This document shows, one piece after another, positions 1 to 11,294 of a DNA stretch of 64,000 nucleotides. This DNA comes from Plotosus lineatus (taxonomy: Eukaryota; Chordata; Actinopteri; Siluriformes; Plotosidae), in assembly GCA_024760905.1 (NCBI GenBank), contig CM045735.1, positions 30,468,249-30,532,248 of the forward strand. The letters are read 5' to 3'. Numbering within the stretch: the first letter of the stretch is position 1; the number at the start of each line of letters is the position of its first letter. The position numbers and the translations under genes were made by a program. Under the pieces are notes generated by a model. It was given only the letters and a program-made list of their open reading frames with translations, had not been told where the DNA came from and did not search any database.

Positions 1-250
1 TATTAGGCAGCTTTACCTAGGGTACGCTCTCAAAGCATCAATCCTTGCGTGTCGATGACGGCAGCGACTGCTTTAAGACGAGGACAAACACTTGCGTCCA
101 TAAAAATTGCTAAAATCGCTCGATATTAAAATATTTAAAAAAATAAAGAAATATAACGAAATAAGAATATATAAAGACAAAGATATATTATAAGACATGT
201 AATAGAAAAAAAAGCCCTAGTATCATATTTTGGTAGGAAAATTAATATAA

Positions 251-280
251 GCCCTGTCTTATTTTCGGGGAAACACGGTA
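251..280. repeat. Terminus of a pogo/Tigger-type DNA element
   Basis: The string cttattttcggggaaacacg followed by gta resembles the abundant vertebrate terminal-repeat type that reads TACCGTGTTTCCCCGAAAAT on the other strand. The sequence before it (1-250) is AT-rich with no recognisable gene, so only this end is called. Confidence 0.3.
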
Positions 281-599
281 GGTACCGGCCCAGGTGCATG
301 GTACATTCAGAAATTGTGACATAGCTATGCCTGACTGCTGGAAATAGTCAAGCTTCAACCTGCAAATGCACCCCTTGCAACCAAATAATGTTGAATAAAT
401 TTAATTGCTTTAAAAATTCATATCATTCCTGTTCCAGTGGTACCAAATTCAGCCATATTCATAAAAGAAGAACATTTCAATTTTTGACCTAGTGTTGATT
501 TTTCACCAACCTTTAGAATGTGTTGATTTTTCACCAACCTTGATTAGAATGCTTTTGTTTTTATGAGGTCTCAAATGTACTGCGACCCGGTTGCAAGGC
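281..599. other. Upstream flank with a small tandem duplication
   Basis: No gene is seen. A unit of about 28 bp containing gttgatttttcaccaacctt occurs twice in tandem near 493-545. Confidence 0.5.
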
Positions 600-1061
600 A
601 TCATCCAAGAAATGGAGTTGAGGAAGTATGAAGTTAGTGAGCAGAAGAATCGGGTGAAAAATACTCATCACTTTCTGAGAAGTCCATATCTGGCTCATCG
701 CTCCATTCATTCAGAGCATCCCATGCTGTAGCAGTTTCTAATGGTTCATCGGTTGTTGGACATTTACCAAGAGAACAGCAAAATATTTTCCTGTTTTTTA
801 AAGCACGGTGGAACAATCAAATGTGTTGTTACTGATGAACATTATAGACATTCCCCAGTGGCAGGGGGTCTTAAAATACCGTGTAAAATCACTTTTACAG
901 GCCGCGAATGCCTCATTTTACGGTTACAGATTGATCGAATAAAATTGGTAAGTTTGATCTACCATTTTGCTCCCAGTACACATGCATGGTTATTAGACGT
1001 AAGATAAAAAACACGGGGTGTGGGGCTTATTGGAGCTTGACGCTTATTACGTCAAATACGG
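600..1061. mobile_element. Internally deleted pogo-type element (family F), right end
   Basis: It ends in the terminal repeat attacgtcaaatacgg followed by TA. The stretch from about 740 (tttctaatggttcatcgg...) matches 25250-25890 and 49814-50046. Deletion has joined the transposase tail directly to the opposite end of the element, giving a MITE-like derivative. The left end is not visible. Confidence 0.6.
634..735 (-). pseudogene. C-terminal acidic tail of a pogo-type transposase
   Basis: The minus strand reads ALNEWSDEPDMDFSESDEYF and ends shortly after in SSAH and a stop. It is nearly identical to the tail at 19145-19363. Its place between F-family ends supports the assignment; no DDE domain is present. 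Confidence 0.5.
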
Positions 1062-1151
1062 TATGATGTACGTGTCTGCATAGGATACTGTAATTTCTGA
1101 TCTGTTTATTCCATACTTGGGTGAGTAAAATATATTTCTACAGTAGGAATA

Positions 1152-2181
1152 CAGACGCTCCCCAACTTACGTTCATCTGTTTTACGTTTTTTCGATTTGA
1201 CGATTTTTTTTTCTCTCAAAAGTCAAATTTTGAGTTTAGACGTACCTACGTAGTATGCTGACGTAATGATGCAACGACACTGCATTCATTGTTTACAAAC
1301 TACAGACTGAGTGTGTATATGTGTGTGCATGTATATGTGTGTGTATATATCAGTTATATAGCGTGTTACGTTTGTGTTAAGACGTCGTCTCTGTGATCTT
1401 TGTGTTTACACTGTTTTGCGGACTTTTGTAACCCTAAACAAATATGGTTGGTCAGAAGTGTAAGCCTACCAGCATGGGTGCAAGTCTCGTACACAGAGAT
1501 GAATTAACTATCTGCTCAGATCGGCACACTCTGTGTGGCACACTCTATGGACTGCCATACATACTCAGTTAAGCAAAGAGGGTTGTAATATGTATGAAAA
1601 CCCGAATGCACAAATTACAGAACAAATACAGATATTTATTATCTTTTAGCAGAATCCTAAGAGTGTATACTTATTTCTATACTAATATTCATTCGGATTG
1701 GTACTTATTCTTTGTATGCATCTCTTGAATAAAGTTTACTTACTTGCACAAAAGAAAGAACGCTTTGCTTTGCTGGGATTCACATGAGTGCAGGCTGTGT
1801 TCTAAATGAGTTCAATGCCACCCTTGCGCACTTGAAACACCGGAAGTCTGTATAACCCACAGCAAGTACACTACTTTCGGTATTGAGCGCTTCACATATT
1901 GTAAGCATTGATTGACTGTTTTAAGCTTCATGTAAAGTGATTCGGTATAAATAAGTGACTTATTTGAAGTTAATGTTGATATTATTTGATATATTTGATA
2001 TTATTTTACAATGTTATGTTTATAATAATTGATTTAGGGGTGTTTTATGAGATACGGTAATGGTATTTATGGATGTATAGAACAGTATCAGCGTCACACG
2101 TAACTGTAACAACTTGCGTTCACTTTCAACTTGCGTTCGGCCATCCGGAACCAATTAAAAACGTAAGTCGGGGAGTGTCTG
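1152..2181. mobile_element. Tigger/pogo-type MITE, family A, complete
   Basis: The 1.03-kb element has inverted termini CAG(A)CGCTCCCCAACTTACG at the left and the complement (gtaagtcggggagtgtctg) at the right. Both are flanked by TA, the Tc1/mariner target. Other copies are at 10191, 37152, 38359 and 47119. There is no coding capacity, so it is non-autonomous. Confidence 0.8.
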
Positions 2182-2632
2182 TATAACCTTTGTGTAGAGA
2201 ATTTTCTAGTGTAGTTGTTTTGTTAATCTTGCGATAGAATATAAACCTTGACTCTAAATTGATCAGGTCATTCGGCTCGCTGGTTGAACATGAACGGAAT
2301 TGGCACTTGTGACTTTGGGCAGATGTTTATTTAATGTATGGATTCTAATTTCAAAATCAGCAAATAGGACATGTTCTTCAGCTTTAAATTAAGGCTCCTA
2401 CTTGGCCTGAGGCCATTTGAGTGTTTTGATGGAGAAATCTTTACCTGCATTATATGATAATGCATACATTCCTGTCTAAAATCAGCTGCTACATGTGTAC
2501 TCGAGGCCACTGCCCCAGTCACTCAAGGTAGAATGATCATCATTATCAATAATAGGATTGTTTATTCATATTATCCATTTCTTTGTCCAGTGAATGAAGA
2601 GTACAATAATCTGAAAAAGATTACAATTATTA
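2182..2632. other. Unassigned flank
   Basis: No gene, RNA or repeat with copies elsewhere in the window was recognised in these 450 bases. Confidence 0.4.
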
Positions 2633-3866
2633 CAGTAGGCCCTTGACGATTTGCGGTTTTGCACTCACGCATGCACATATTTGCGGACTGCTTAGCAACT
2701 GTGACGTGATTCAAATTCAGACAATGGCTGTCCTCCTACCTGCTGATTTGTTGAGATGATGTATACGCCCCTTTATCCTTATTTGCACACAAGTTGTCAA
2801 TGAGCCTTTTTTTTAGTGTTTTAATCACAAGTTCTATGATGCCACTCAGACGCTAGCTGTCTGTCTTCCTTTCGGCATTTTCCCTTTTACCAGGAGTCGC
2901 CACAGCGAATCATCTGATTCACACATTTGATTTGGCAGAGGTTTTTACGTTGGATGCCCTTCCTGTCACAACCCTTTTTAGCAAGGGACAGAAACACGCT
3001 GACGACTTTGCAGCCTACTCTTTACCAAAGTCAGCAATGGTTCTTTTACATGCCTCTCACCATAGACAGTGAGAGACATGGCCCGCCTTTGATAGCGCCA
3101 GAAAAAGGTAATGACGTTGGATGTCTCTTGAAAAACTAAGACTTTCTCCTAAAGAAATGGCAGTTTCCTCTAAAGTGTTGTAAAACACCTCACTATTAAA
3201 GTCTCTTTCAATTATTATTCCAGTGCAGTCCCTAAGTTAATGTTTAGAATGTTTGTGTGTGTGTGATTTTATGTACTGTGGTGTAGCATGTTTATCCCTT
3301 TGTTTTGCTTATCCAATTTATTACATTTCATGTTCTTTTGTTTTTTTTTATGGTCTGCGTTTTTGGGGGACTTTGATTTTGGCGGCTGTGCCTCTAACTA
3401 ACTGTTTTCTCTCCGCTTCGGCTGAGGGGACTGGCTGAGCTGCTCGGTGGCACACACCTGAATTCACTCTTCTCATCTACTCTCAATAAACACAAGCACG
3501 CTCACCTCTGCGTCAGAGGATTAACTCACACCACATCACTGCTTTTTTTTTTGTACTGTAACGCTGTAACTCTCACTCTAGAGCTCTGTTTTCGACCCGC
3601 TCCAGCTGAGGGGCGTGGCTAAGCTGCTCGGACTGAATGCAGTTCATACCTGAATTCAGTACTCATCTACTCCCTATAAGCACAAACCGCACGCTCACCT
3701 CAGTTGAAGCGCACTGCTAAAGTGCTTCTCCTTTGAATAATAAATGCCTCTGCCATCTCACGCTGCCTCAGAAATGCACCTCACAAATAGTAATGCAATA
3801 TATCTCTCTAGTGGGCATTTCTGAAAATTACAGTGCTGTATGTTTCAAGGAAAATACATTTAAAGG
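2633..3866 (+). mobile_element. Tigger-type element, family E, right end missing
   Basis: The left terminus is CAGTAGGCCCTTGACgattt preceded by TA. The body parallels the complete copy at 28834-30772. The copy stops near 3866, where it abuts another truncated element. A SINE is inserted at 2866-3100. Confidence 0.65.
2866..3100 (-). mobile_element. RTE-tailed tRNA SINE, head truncated
   Basis: Antisense to the complete copies at 29649 and 30077. It runs from the RTE-like tail (gtcgccacagcgaatcatct) to the middle of the body and stops before the tRNA-like head. It interrupts the family E element: 'aacgcctgctagg|caccag' in the other copy is split here. Confidence 0.75.
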
Positions 3867-4686
3867 TGTCTTTTGACATGTAAAACGCCTGATTTGTTCC
3901 AAGGCTCCCAAGACTACCCCATAAACTCTTTAAAAATGATAAAAGTACACCAATTTTTATTGAAATGTGTTAAAAGTGAAAAAAAAAAATTTCTGAAACC
4001 ATTTAAAAACTTTATTAAAATAAACCATTTTATTAACAGCTTTATTAATGAAACCATTATTAAACATTTTTATTACACATACACACTCACACAATACACA
4101 TGCGCTCTGCTGACACGACAGACAGACGAATTCCATTTAAATGTTTTAAAGGATGGGATGTTCTATTTAAAGTGGAATTACAGTACCTGTTTGAAAGATC
4201 AGAGGTCCTGATTCAATATTAACTTGCTTCCTTGCGAGATCGGAGGTCTTGTCCCACGGAGCACACTGTTTCCATGCTCCTTCTGCTTCAATATTGTGCC
4301 GAAATAATTGCCTCAGTCACTCTATTTCAGCTTTTCAGTATTTTCCGGGTCCATGATGGATAATGAAATTTAACACTGCAATGATCTCTCAAAAAGAACT
4401 TACGAGCCAACATTCCTGTTCAAGTCTCCTCTCTCACACGTGTGACAAACAGGAAGTATGGGTACAGTTCATCTGCCTCCTGGCCAATGGGAGGCCAGCA
4501 GGGTGGGATGTTGGGAGACAGCCAATGAGAGAGCAACTTGCGCATGGTTTGAATTTTGAATGGCGCGTTTGGCGCTTTTCGTACAAGGAGGGTGTTTTCG
4601 TAAAAAGATGACGAAAATTTAGGAAAATGTTTTTCATAAGCTGGAGTTTTCGTACCCAGAGGGTTTCGTAAGTAGAGGGCCGACTG
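3867..4686. mobile_element. Tigger-type element, family D, left end missing
   Basis: The right terminus is cgtaagtagagggccgactg. The internal 'acatgtaaaacgcctgattt' and AT-rich repeats match the copies at 14455, 26928 and 36005. The left 80 or so bases expected from the complete copy are absent at the junction with family E. Confidence 0.6.
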
Positions 4687-4695
4687 TGTGTAAAA

Positions 4696-4921
4696 TAGCT
4701 CTTTTAGAGTACCTTTTCATGATATGCTAATTTTTTGAGATAGGAATTTTGGGTTTTCATGAGCTGTATGCCAAAATCATCAGTATTAAAACAATAAAAG
4801 ACCTGAAATATTTCAGTTGGTGTGCAATGAATCTAAAATATATGAAACTCTAATGTTTATCAGTATATTACAGAAAATAATGAACTTAATCACAGTAGGC
4901 TAATTATTTGAGAAGGACAAG
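4696..4921. mobile_element. Solo terminal repeat of a Tc1-like element
   Basis: The segment matches the right 225 bp of the complete Tc1-like copy at 12383-13939 and ends in gagaaggacaag followed by TA. It has no transposase and its interior would lie to the left. Confidence 0.7.
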
Positions 4922-4958
4922 TATATATATTACACATATATACACACATACATACATA

Positions 4959-5527
4959 CAGTGGTACCTCACCTTACGATAGTCCCAGCAAACAAAAAAT
5001 CCAGGTTACGAAAAACATTTTCCAAAATTTTTTGTCTCTGTATACAAAACAAGTTCTCCCTACGAAATGCGCCATTCAAACAATGCACGAGCTGCTCTCC
5101 CATCGATTTATCTTCCAACATCCCGCCCTGCTGGCCTCCCATTGGCTAGGAGGGATGACACAGCTCCCTCCCATTGGCTATCTCCCAACATCCCGCCTCG
5201 CTGGCCTCCCGTTGGCTAGGAGGGGATGACGTAGCTCCCTTGAGCAGCAGCTTGTTCATGAATTTTTCAAGTGTGCGCATTGCAACTTTATTTTTTGGCT
5301 CAGGCTTTTAACCTTGCATAAGCATTTGTAAAATTATAACTCTGCTAAGAAGACATGGTCAACACTAAGTATTTTAAAAGGTATGCTTTTATAATTTTTA
5401 AAGGGTAGTATTGGGGGCCTTGGAACGAATCACGCGTTTTACATGTAAAATGCGGTCTACTTACGAAAAATCCAGGTTACAACAAAGGCTCTGGAACAGA
5501 TTAATTTTATAAGGTGAGGTACCACTG
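4959..5527. mobile_element. Tigger-type MITE, family C, complete
   Basis: Perfect inverted termini cagtggtacctcacctta and taaggtgaggtaccactg bound 569 bp. The left end is preceded by TA within a CATA/TATA repeat. A second copy (41108-41691) retains a CENP-B-type helix-turn-helix remnant, which ties the family to Tigger. Confidence 0.8.
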
Positions 5528-5537
5528 TGTGTGTATA

Positions 5538-6866
5538 CTAGTCCTTCTCAGAAAATTAGCATATTGTGATAAAGTTCATTATTTTCTGTAATGGACTGAT
5601 AAACTTTAGACTTTCATATATTTTGGATTCATTACACACAACTGAAGTAGTTCAAGCCTTTTATTGTTTTTAATATTGATAATTTTGGCAAAAATTTGCA
5701 TATTTAATCCGACCAATAAAAAAAAATGTGCGTTTAATACAAAAAAAGTCAACCTTCAAATTATTATGCTCAGTTATGCACTCAATACTTGGTCAGGAAT
5801 CCTTTTGCAGAAATGACTGCTTCAATGCTGCGTGGCATGGAGGCAATCAGACTGTAGCACTGCTGAGGTGTTATGGAGGCCGAGGATGCTTCAATAGCGG
5901 CCTTAAGCTCATCCACAGTGTTGGGTCTGGTGTCTCTCAACTTTCTCTTCATAATATCCCACAGATTCTCTATGGGGTTCAGGTCAGGAGAGTTGGCAGG
6001 CCAATTGAGCTCAGTAAACCATTTACCAGTGGTTTTGGCACTGTGAGCCGGTGCCAGGTCATACTGAAAAATGAAAATCTTCATCTCCATAAAGCTTTTC
6101 AGCAGATGGAAGCATGAAGTGCTCCAAAATCTCCTGATAAGTAGCTGCATTGACCCTGACCTAGGTAAAACACAGTGGACCAACACCAGCAGCTGACATG
6201 GCACCCCAGACCATCACTGACTGTGGGTACTTGACACTGGACTTCAGGCTTTTTGGCATTTCCTTCTCCCCTGTCTTCCTCCAGACTCTGGCACCTTGAT
6301 TTCAAAATGACATGCAAAATTTGCCTTCATCCGAAAAAAGTACTTTGAACCACTGAGCAGCAGTCCAGTGCTGCTTCTCTGTAGCCCCGGTCAGGCTCTT
6401 CTGCCACTGTTTCTGGTTGAAAAGTGGCTTGACCTGGGGAATGCGGCACCTGTAGCCTATTTCCTGCACACGCCTGTGCACGGTGGCTCTGGATGTTTCT
6501 ACTCCAGACTCAGTCCACTGCTTCCACAGGTCCCCTCAAGGTCTGGAATCGGCCCTTCTTTCACTTTTTCCTTCCCACAGACGTCTCACTGAGGTGCCTT
6601 GATACAGCACTCTGGGAACAGCCTATTCGCTCAGATTTCTTTGTGTCTTACTCTCTTGCTTGAGGGTGTCAATGATGGCCTTCTGGACAGCAGTCAGGTC
6701 GGCAGTCTTACCCATGATTGCGGTTTTGAGTAATGAACCAGGCTGGGAGTTTTTAAAAGTCTCAGGAATCTTTTGCAGGTGTTTAGAGTTAATTTGTTGA
6801 TTCAGATGATTAGGTTAATAGCTCGTTTAGAGTTCCTTTTCATGTTATGCTAATTTTTTGAGATAT
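5538..6866 (-). mobile_element. Tc1-like transposon, one end truncated
   Basis: The end at 5538 (ctagtccttctcagaaaatt) is preceded by TA and matches the termini of 12383-13939. The other end breaks off after 'attttttgagata' at 6866, about 190 bp short, where an antisense LINE begins. Confidence 0.85.
5782..6715 (-). pseudogene. Tc1-like transposase, disrupted
   Basis: It would encode a DD34E transposase of the Tc1/mariner superfamily. The start is the ATG whose complement is at 6713-6715; the stop follows GFLTKY. Visible parts are AKTTGKWFT, NSPDLNPIENLW and the C-terminus AVISAKGFLTKY. Five residues are lost between the second catalytic Asp (in QYDLAPAH) and the Glu of PIENLW, reducing the usual 34-residue spacing, and frameshifts occur upstream. 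It cannot be active. Confidence 0.85.
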
Positions 6867-6867
6867 T

Positions 6868-8576
6868 ATGCAGGTCAAATAGCATGTCAAGATATTTTGA
6901 AGTTGGTTCATCAGAGCCTGAATTGTTAATTAGACTTAATCTTTTAACTTTCTGGCTCAAGACATCTTGGAAATGTTCAAGTTTATTGGAAAGATGTCTA
7001 TATATGCAGCTGACAATAATATTTTTCTATCTTGGCATATCCGTTTCAATAAAACAGGTTTCAACTCTCTCAGCAACAATTTTTAAATCCTTCCTCCTGA
7101 TGAAATTAATTTTAGCTTTCACAAACATTCTCACACTTCCAGAATGAGTCTATGAGTTAGAATTTAGAAAATAATAACCACGTATTGAGATGTTAGAAAT
7201 AGTATATTTGCCTAATTTGGTTTCAGAAATAGCAGGAACACTCGGCACTTCCTTAAAGGTTAGTAGCATATCATTCAAGAGAGTAAGATTCTTGGGCAAG
7301 CTTTGTGTTTTGCAATGAAATATGGAGAAACCTTTTTACTGGCCTGTTGGAAAAGATTGCCAGTCTGTTTAACACTAAAGTATTTAGATTCAAGATTTAA
7401 ACTGATACTATTGGAGTTCTCCTCATCAATGGCTTTATAAGGAGTTTCAAGGATATCTGTGCATAAATTTTTAGATTTAATTAAGTATAAACTAGTCTGG
7501 TGAACCCAGCCACCGGTTTTCTAATAAGCCATACATAGAAAGGCAGGTGTTGCAGATCATTCGTGTTAACATACAATTAAGTTTAAAACTAAAGTTTTTA
7601 AATAGCTAGGTTCATGGTCATATTCAACAAATTTTATCAATATTGAACTTCTCTTCGAGTATTGGTACTATTTCTAGTTTGGCGTTTTGGTGGCTGGGAT
7701 TGGGGAAGTTTTGACTTCATTTTGCTTTCGAACTCCGCTACATCGTTCACCGAGTTGAAAGTGATAGTTTCATTTCTCTTCGGTTCCTTCAGGTAAATCC
7801 GTATGTTATTAGTCCATATAAACCTCCAATGTCGTGCTATCTTCAGCTTGTTTTACATGGCCAGTTTCTTCCGTTTGGCCCCTAACGATTCTGATATCTA
7901 CAGTTTTGAATTCGATCCTTGTAGACTTGTAAAATGCTTTTCACTTTCTTGCCAGCAACTTTCTATTTCCGTAGAACTTGTCCCTTGTATCCCTTCTAAT
8001 GAATTTAACGATGATTTTTGCATCTGACCTGTTTTATTGGTTATATGTGGGTAAGGAGTGAGTGATCGATATGTCCTCGGGTTTTAGTTTGTTGTTCATT
8101 TCATTTGCCACATTAAAAGCGATGCTTTTGCAGGACATCTCCGTTTCCTCGGAGTCAATCCCAGTGATTTCAACAATCATCCCTCGTCGGTATTGGGCTA
8201 TGTCATCGATTTCATGGTTTACCTTATCAGTTGATGATTGTCGATCCTTTATCTGATCCTTTGCTGTTTCAGATTCCACCAGTAAGTTAGTTGACGTCGA
8301 GGTTTGAGTTTGGATTTCAGCAAGGAGCTGATCGTACTTGGTTGAGAGATACTCCAACGAATTGTGAAATTGAGCAATTTTGGCGCAGCAAGATTGGAAT
8401 TTTTCCTCAATCGGGACTAACTCACTCTTAATAAGCTTCTTGACTTCAAGGGAAATCATTTTTAGATTCGTCGCTGCACAGATAATTTGGCAGAGCTCAA
8501 AAAAACAAACTATGCTAAGGGGCAAGTACACACACAAGTGTTGCTTTAGTTTGTTCAGCCAGGAGTCTGAAGTCAA
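6868..8576 (-). pseudogene. Antisense LINE fragment: ORF1 and start of endonuclease
   Basis: The 180-aa frame at 8034-8576 has a predicted coiled coil, then RGMIVEITGID and ISITHSLP, matching the RRM-like core of LINE ORF1 proteins. Similarity continues below 8034 (DAKIIVKFIRRDTRDKFYG) to an in-frame stop. Between about 7500 and 6870 the minus strand resembles an apurinic-type endonuclease (AISETKLGKYT; NIIVSCIYRHLSNKLEHFQD). The fragment is cut at 6867 by the Tc1-like element. The clade is uncertain; it is not RTE, which lacks such an ORF1. Confidence 0.65.
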
Positions 8577-9301
8577 AAGTCAAAGCTTATCAGCCAAACT
8601 ACATTTCTCTCTCTCTCCTTTCTGTGCAAAAATTACTTCTGTGTTTGCCTTGAAGCTCATAATGAAGGCACATGTGGTTACTGAGGAGTCTGAAGTAACA
8701 GTTACATAACAGCTGCTTACATGGTTAGGGGAAAGAGCGCCGGCATGGAGACCACTCACAGCTCTCAGCGACCCGTCACACCGTGTCCACAAGCTCACGG
8801 AGATGTACAAAAACAAGCCTGAGCCTCTTATTTGTCGAAATTTTCCTCCACCGTGCTATTGTTTCTTTTAGCGGTGTGCAACGCCGCAAGCAGTCTCCAT
8901 GTTTGCGCTGTGTGACTTTGCTGCGAGCTTCAGTGTGCCCTCTCTCCCCTGACACATCTTTGTTGAATATTTTTTTTCGGCAGCACACTCCCTGAAGAGT
9001 TTTTGATGTGTATTGAAATGCATATGGTATTATGTGACCATAGTAGCATGGGGATCTGTTCATTTTATGTTTTATGTTGTGTTGTGTTCAGCCATGTCCC
9101 ACTTTTCTGTTTCCCTAGGCAGCAAAAATTTGAACTACTGGATGTTAGAAGTGGAAAAGCTGATCCTCAATCATCTGTGTACCTGTGACATTAGGAAAAG
9201 GGCAGATCTGGAATCATTACACGGCTGTGAGTCGTTGGCTGACCTAGAATCAGGCAGCCAAGCTCTGGATGTGAAAGCTGATAAGAAAGGGTGGAGCTAA
9301 G
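8577..9301 (+). other. 5' flank of miga2; promoter not identifiable
   Basis: This is mixed-composition sequence upstream of the start codon. No TATA box, strong CpG cluster or repeat was recognised. Part of 8577-9000 could be the 5' UTR of the antisense LINE. The true 5' UTR of miga2 may lie here or in an upstream exon. Confidence 0.35.
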
Positions 9302-9397
9302 ATGTCAATCAGGCAAACAGAGGGTGTGTCCATCATGCAGGCCTTAGCCATGACTGTGGCTGAGATACCAGTGTTCCTGTACTCCACCTTTGGGCAG
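9302..9397 (+). CDS. miga2: miga2 coding exon 1 (residues 1-32)
   Basis: The start ATG has A at -3, and the encoded MSIRQTEGVSIMQALAM aligns with the conserved MIGA2 N-terminus, which decides the start. The donor is CAG|GTACAT and the exon ends in phase 0. It encodes the first hydrophobic stretch. An upstream non-coding exon is possible but was not identified. Confidence 0.93.
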
Positions 9398-10612
9398 GTA
9401 CATGTATAAACACACATGCACACCTAAAATTTCGATGTATGCACTCTTGTAAACACCTTTACTGCCAGTCTTGAGTGTGTATGATGAAATATATGTATGT
9501 GTGTGTGTGTGTATGTTTGTATGTATGTATGTCAGTGCTTCTCAATTATTTTCTGTCGTGCCCCTCTAGGAAGAGGAAAATAATTCGCGCCCCCACAATA
9601 TAAATAGTGTTATTTGTCTAAAAATTGTTAGAAATAATCCTCTGCATAACACAGTATCCTTATCATTATGGAATACAAAAAAATGAAGAAATATATATCA
9701 ACTTCCAACAAAGAATAACTTTATTCACAATTTTTTTAGTCTTTAAACAAAAAGATTTAAAGTGCATCAATTTGCCTGAAATAAAAAGTATCCTTATTTA
9801 AACTGTCAACATTTTCTGACCAACAATTTGAACCATTCGATACTGAAAAATAAAATTAAATAAAATCAATAAATAATAATAAATCCAAATTGATCGGCAA
9901 TATTAACTCAGGGGCACAATATATAAAACACTTTAACATACAAAACAAAATTAATAAAATTATTTATACAGTTATTAGACCTAAGATAAAAAACATGCAT
10001 GGGGGATTATTGGAGCAGGGCGCTTGTTACGTCAAATACGGTATTTTTAATTTTTTTTGGTTAAAATGATTAAGTACAGATTAATGGTGCAATAAGCACA
10101 TTTCAAAGTGCACAGCTTTTCGAAGCAGGGTTAAAAGCATGACACTGAACTCTCAGCTCCTGCTCAATGTTGAACTGGGACCTGGACTTACAGACGCTCC
10201 CCAACTTAGAACATCCGTTTTACGAACATCTGGAGATACGAACAGGGCTGTTCGACATCAAAAGTGAAAGTGAGAGTGAAATGAAATTGAAGAACGAATA
10301 GAAATGGAATAAAATCTACAGAAAGATATATCATAAATATGGGTATGAAATATGATTAAACATTATTCTGAGGTACACTTAATACTAGGCTCTGCTAGAG
10401 GGGCGTGGCTGAGAGGTCTGGAAGGAGAAACAGAACCTATACATTTTTGAACTCCTGCCAAAACTTTCATAGAAGAAACAAATTGACTCCAGTATTATAA
10501 TGAACTGGATAAGAGTGAAACTCTCTGTTCGTCTGATCAGATCCGCTGTGTTGTGCTTGAGAGGAACCAGGAGTTTAAAACAGAAGCTGATCAGTTCAAT
10601 TGTCCAGTTGTA

Positions 10613-10645
<33 letters not shown>

Positions 10646-11241
10646 TGTATGAGAGAGAGAGAGAGAATTGCTTTCAATTAGACTGGGCTCAAGAGCATCA
10701 TTACACTGCGCGGTCAGTTATGTAATAACTTCGAGAGTTGAGAGAGAGAGAAATTGTATACAGTACAAGCTTGCATAGGTTACTTATACAAGGTTTAAAC
10801 ATACATTCCCCTCTAAATAATGCCCTATCACGACTTACGAACAAATTCATCTAACGAATAGCCGTCTGGAACCAAACTCGTTCATAAGTTGGGGAGCGTC
10901 TGTATTTTCACACCTAATGCTACACCTGATTCATCATACCTCCTCAACTTCGCTTTCGGAAGACTTTTGTTTCTCTCACCGTCTCCATCTCTCTCCACCT
11001 CTCTTTCCGTCCCTGTTAAAAATTAAAATTTCCATGGTGGATTTATTTACTTCACTTTTTATTTTACCTCTAGGCACACTATGACCGTGAGGAAGGCACT
11101 GCCACCTGCTGTAGTGGATGTACAATTACACTTTATTCTAATACGGGATAAAAAAAAAAGCATGATCCCTGGGGTGTCACGTGCCCCTGTCATCGCAATG
11201 CCCCCCCTCCAGGGGGCACGCCCCACTGTTTGAGAACCACT

Positions 11242-11294
<53 letters not shown>

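Larger units (their letters stand above)
9533..11242. mobile_element. hAT-type element with a Tigger-like insert
   Basis: Termini are CAGTGCTTCTCAATTATTTT and gtttgagaaccactg, the usual hAT inverted repeats. The flanks are GT-rich microsatellite, so the 8-bp target duplication cannot be judged. It contains a family F end (9971-10041) and a complete family A element (10191-10902). No transposase frame remains. Confidence 0.65.
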
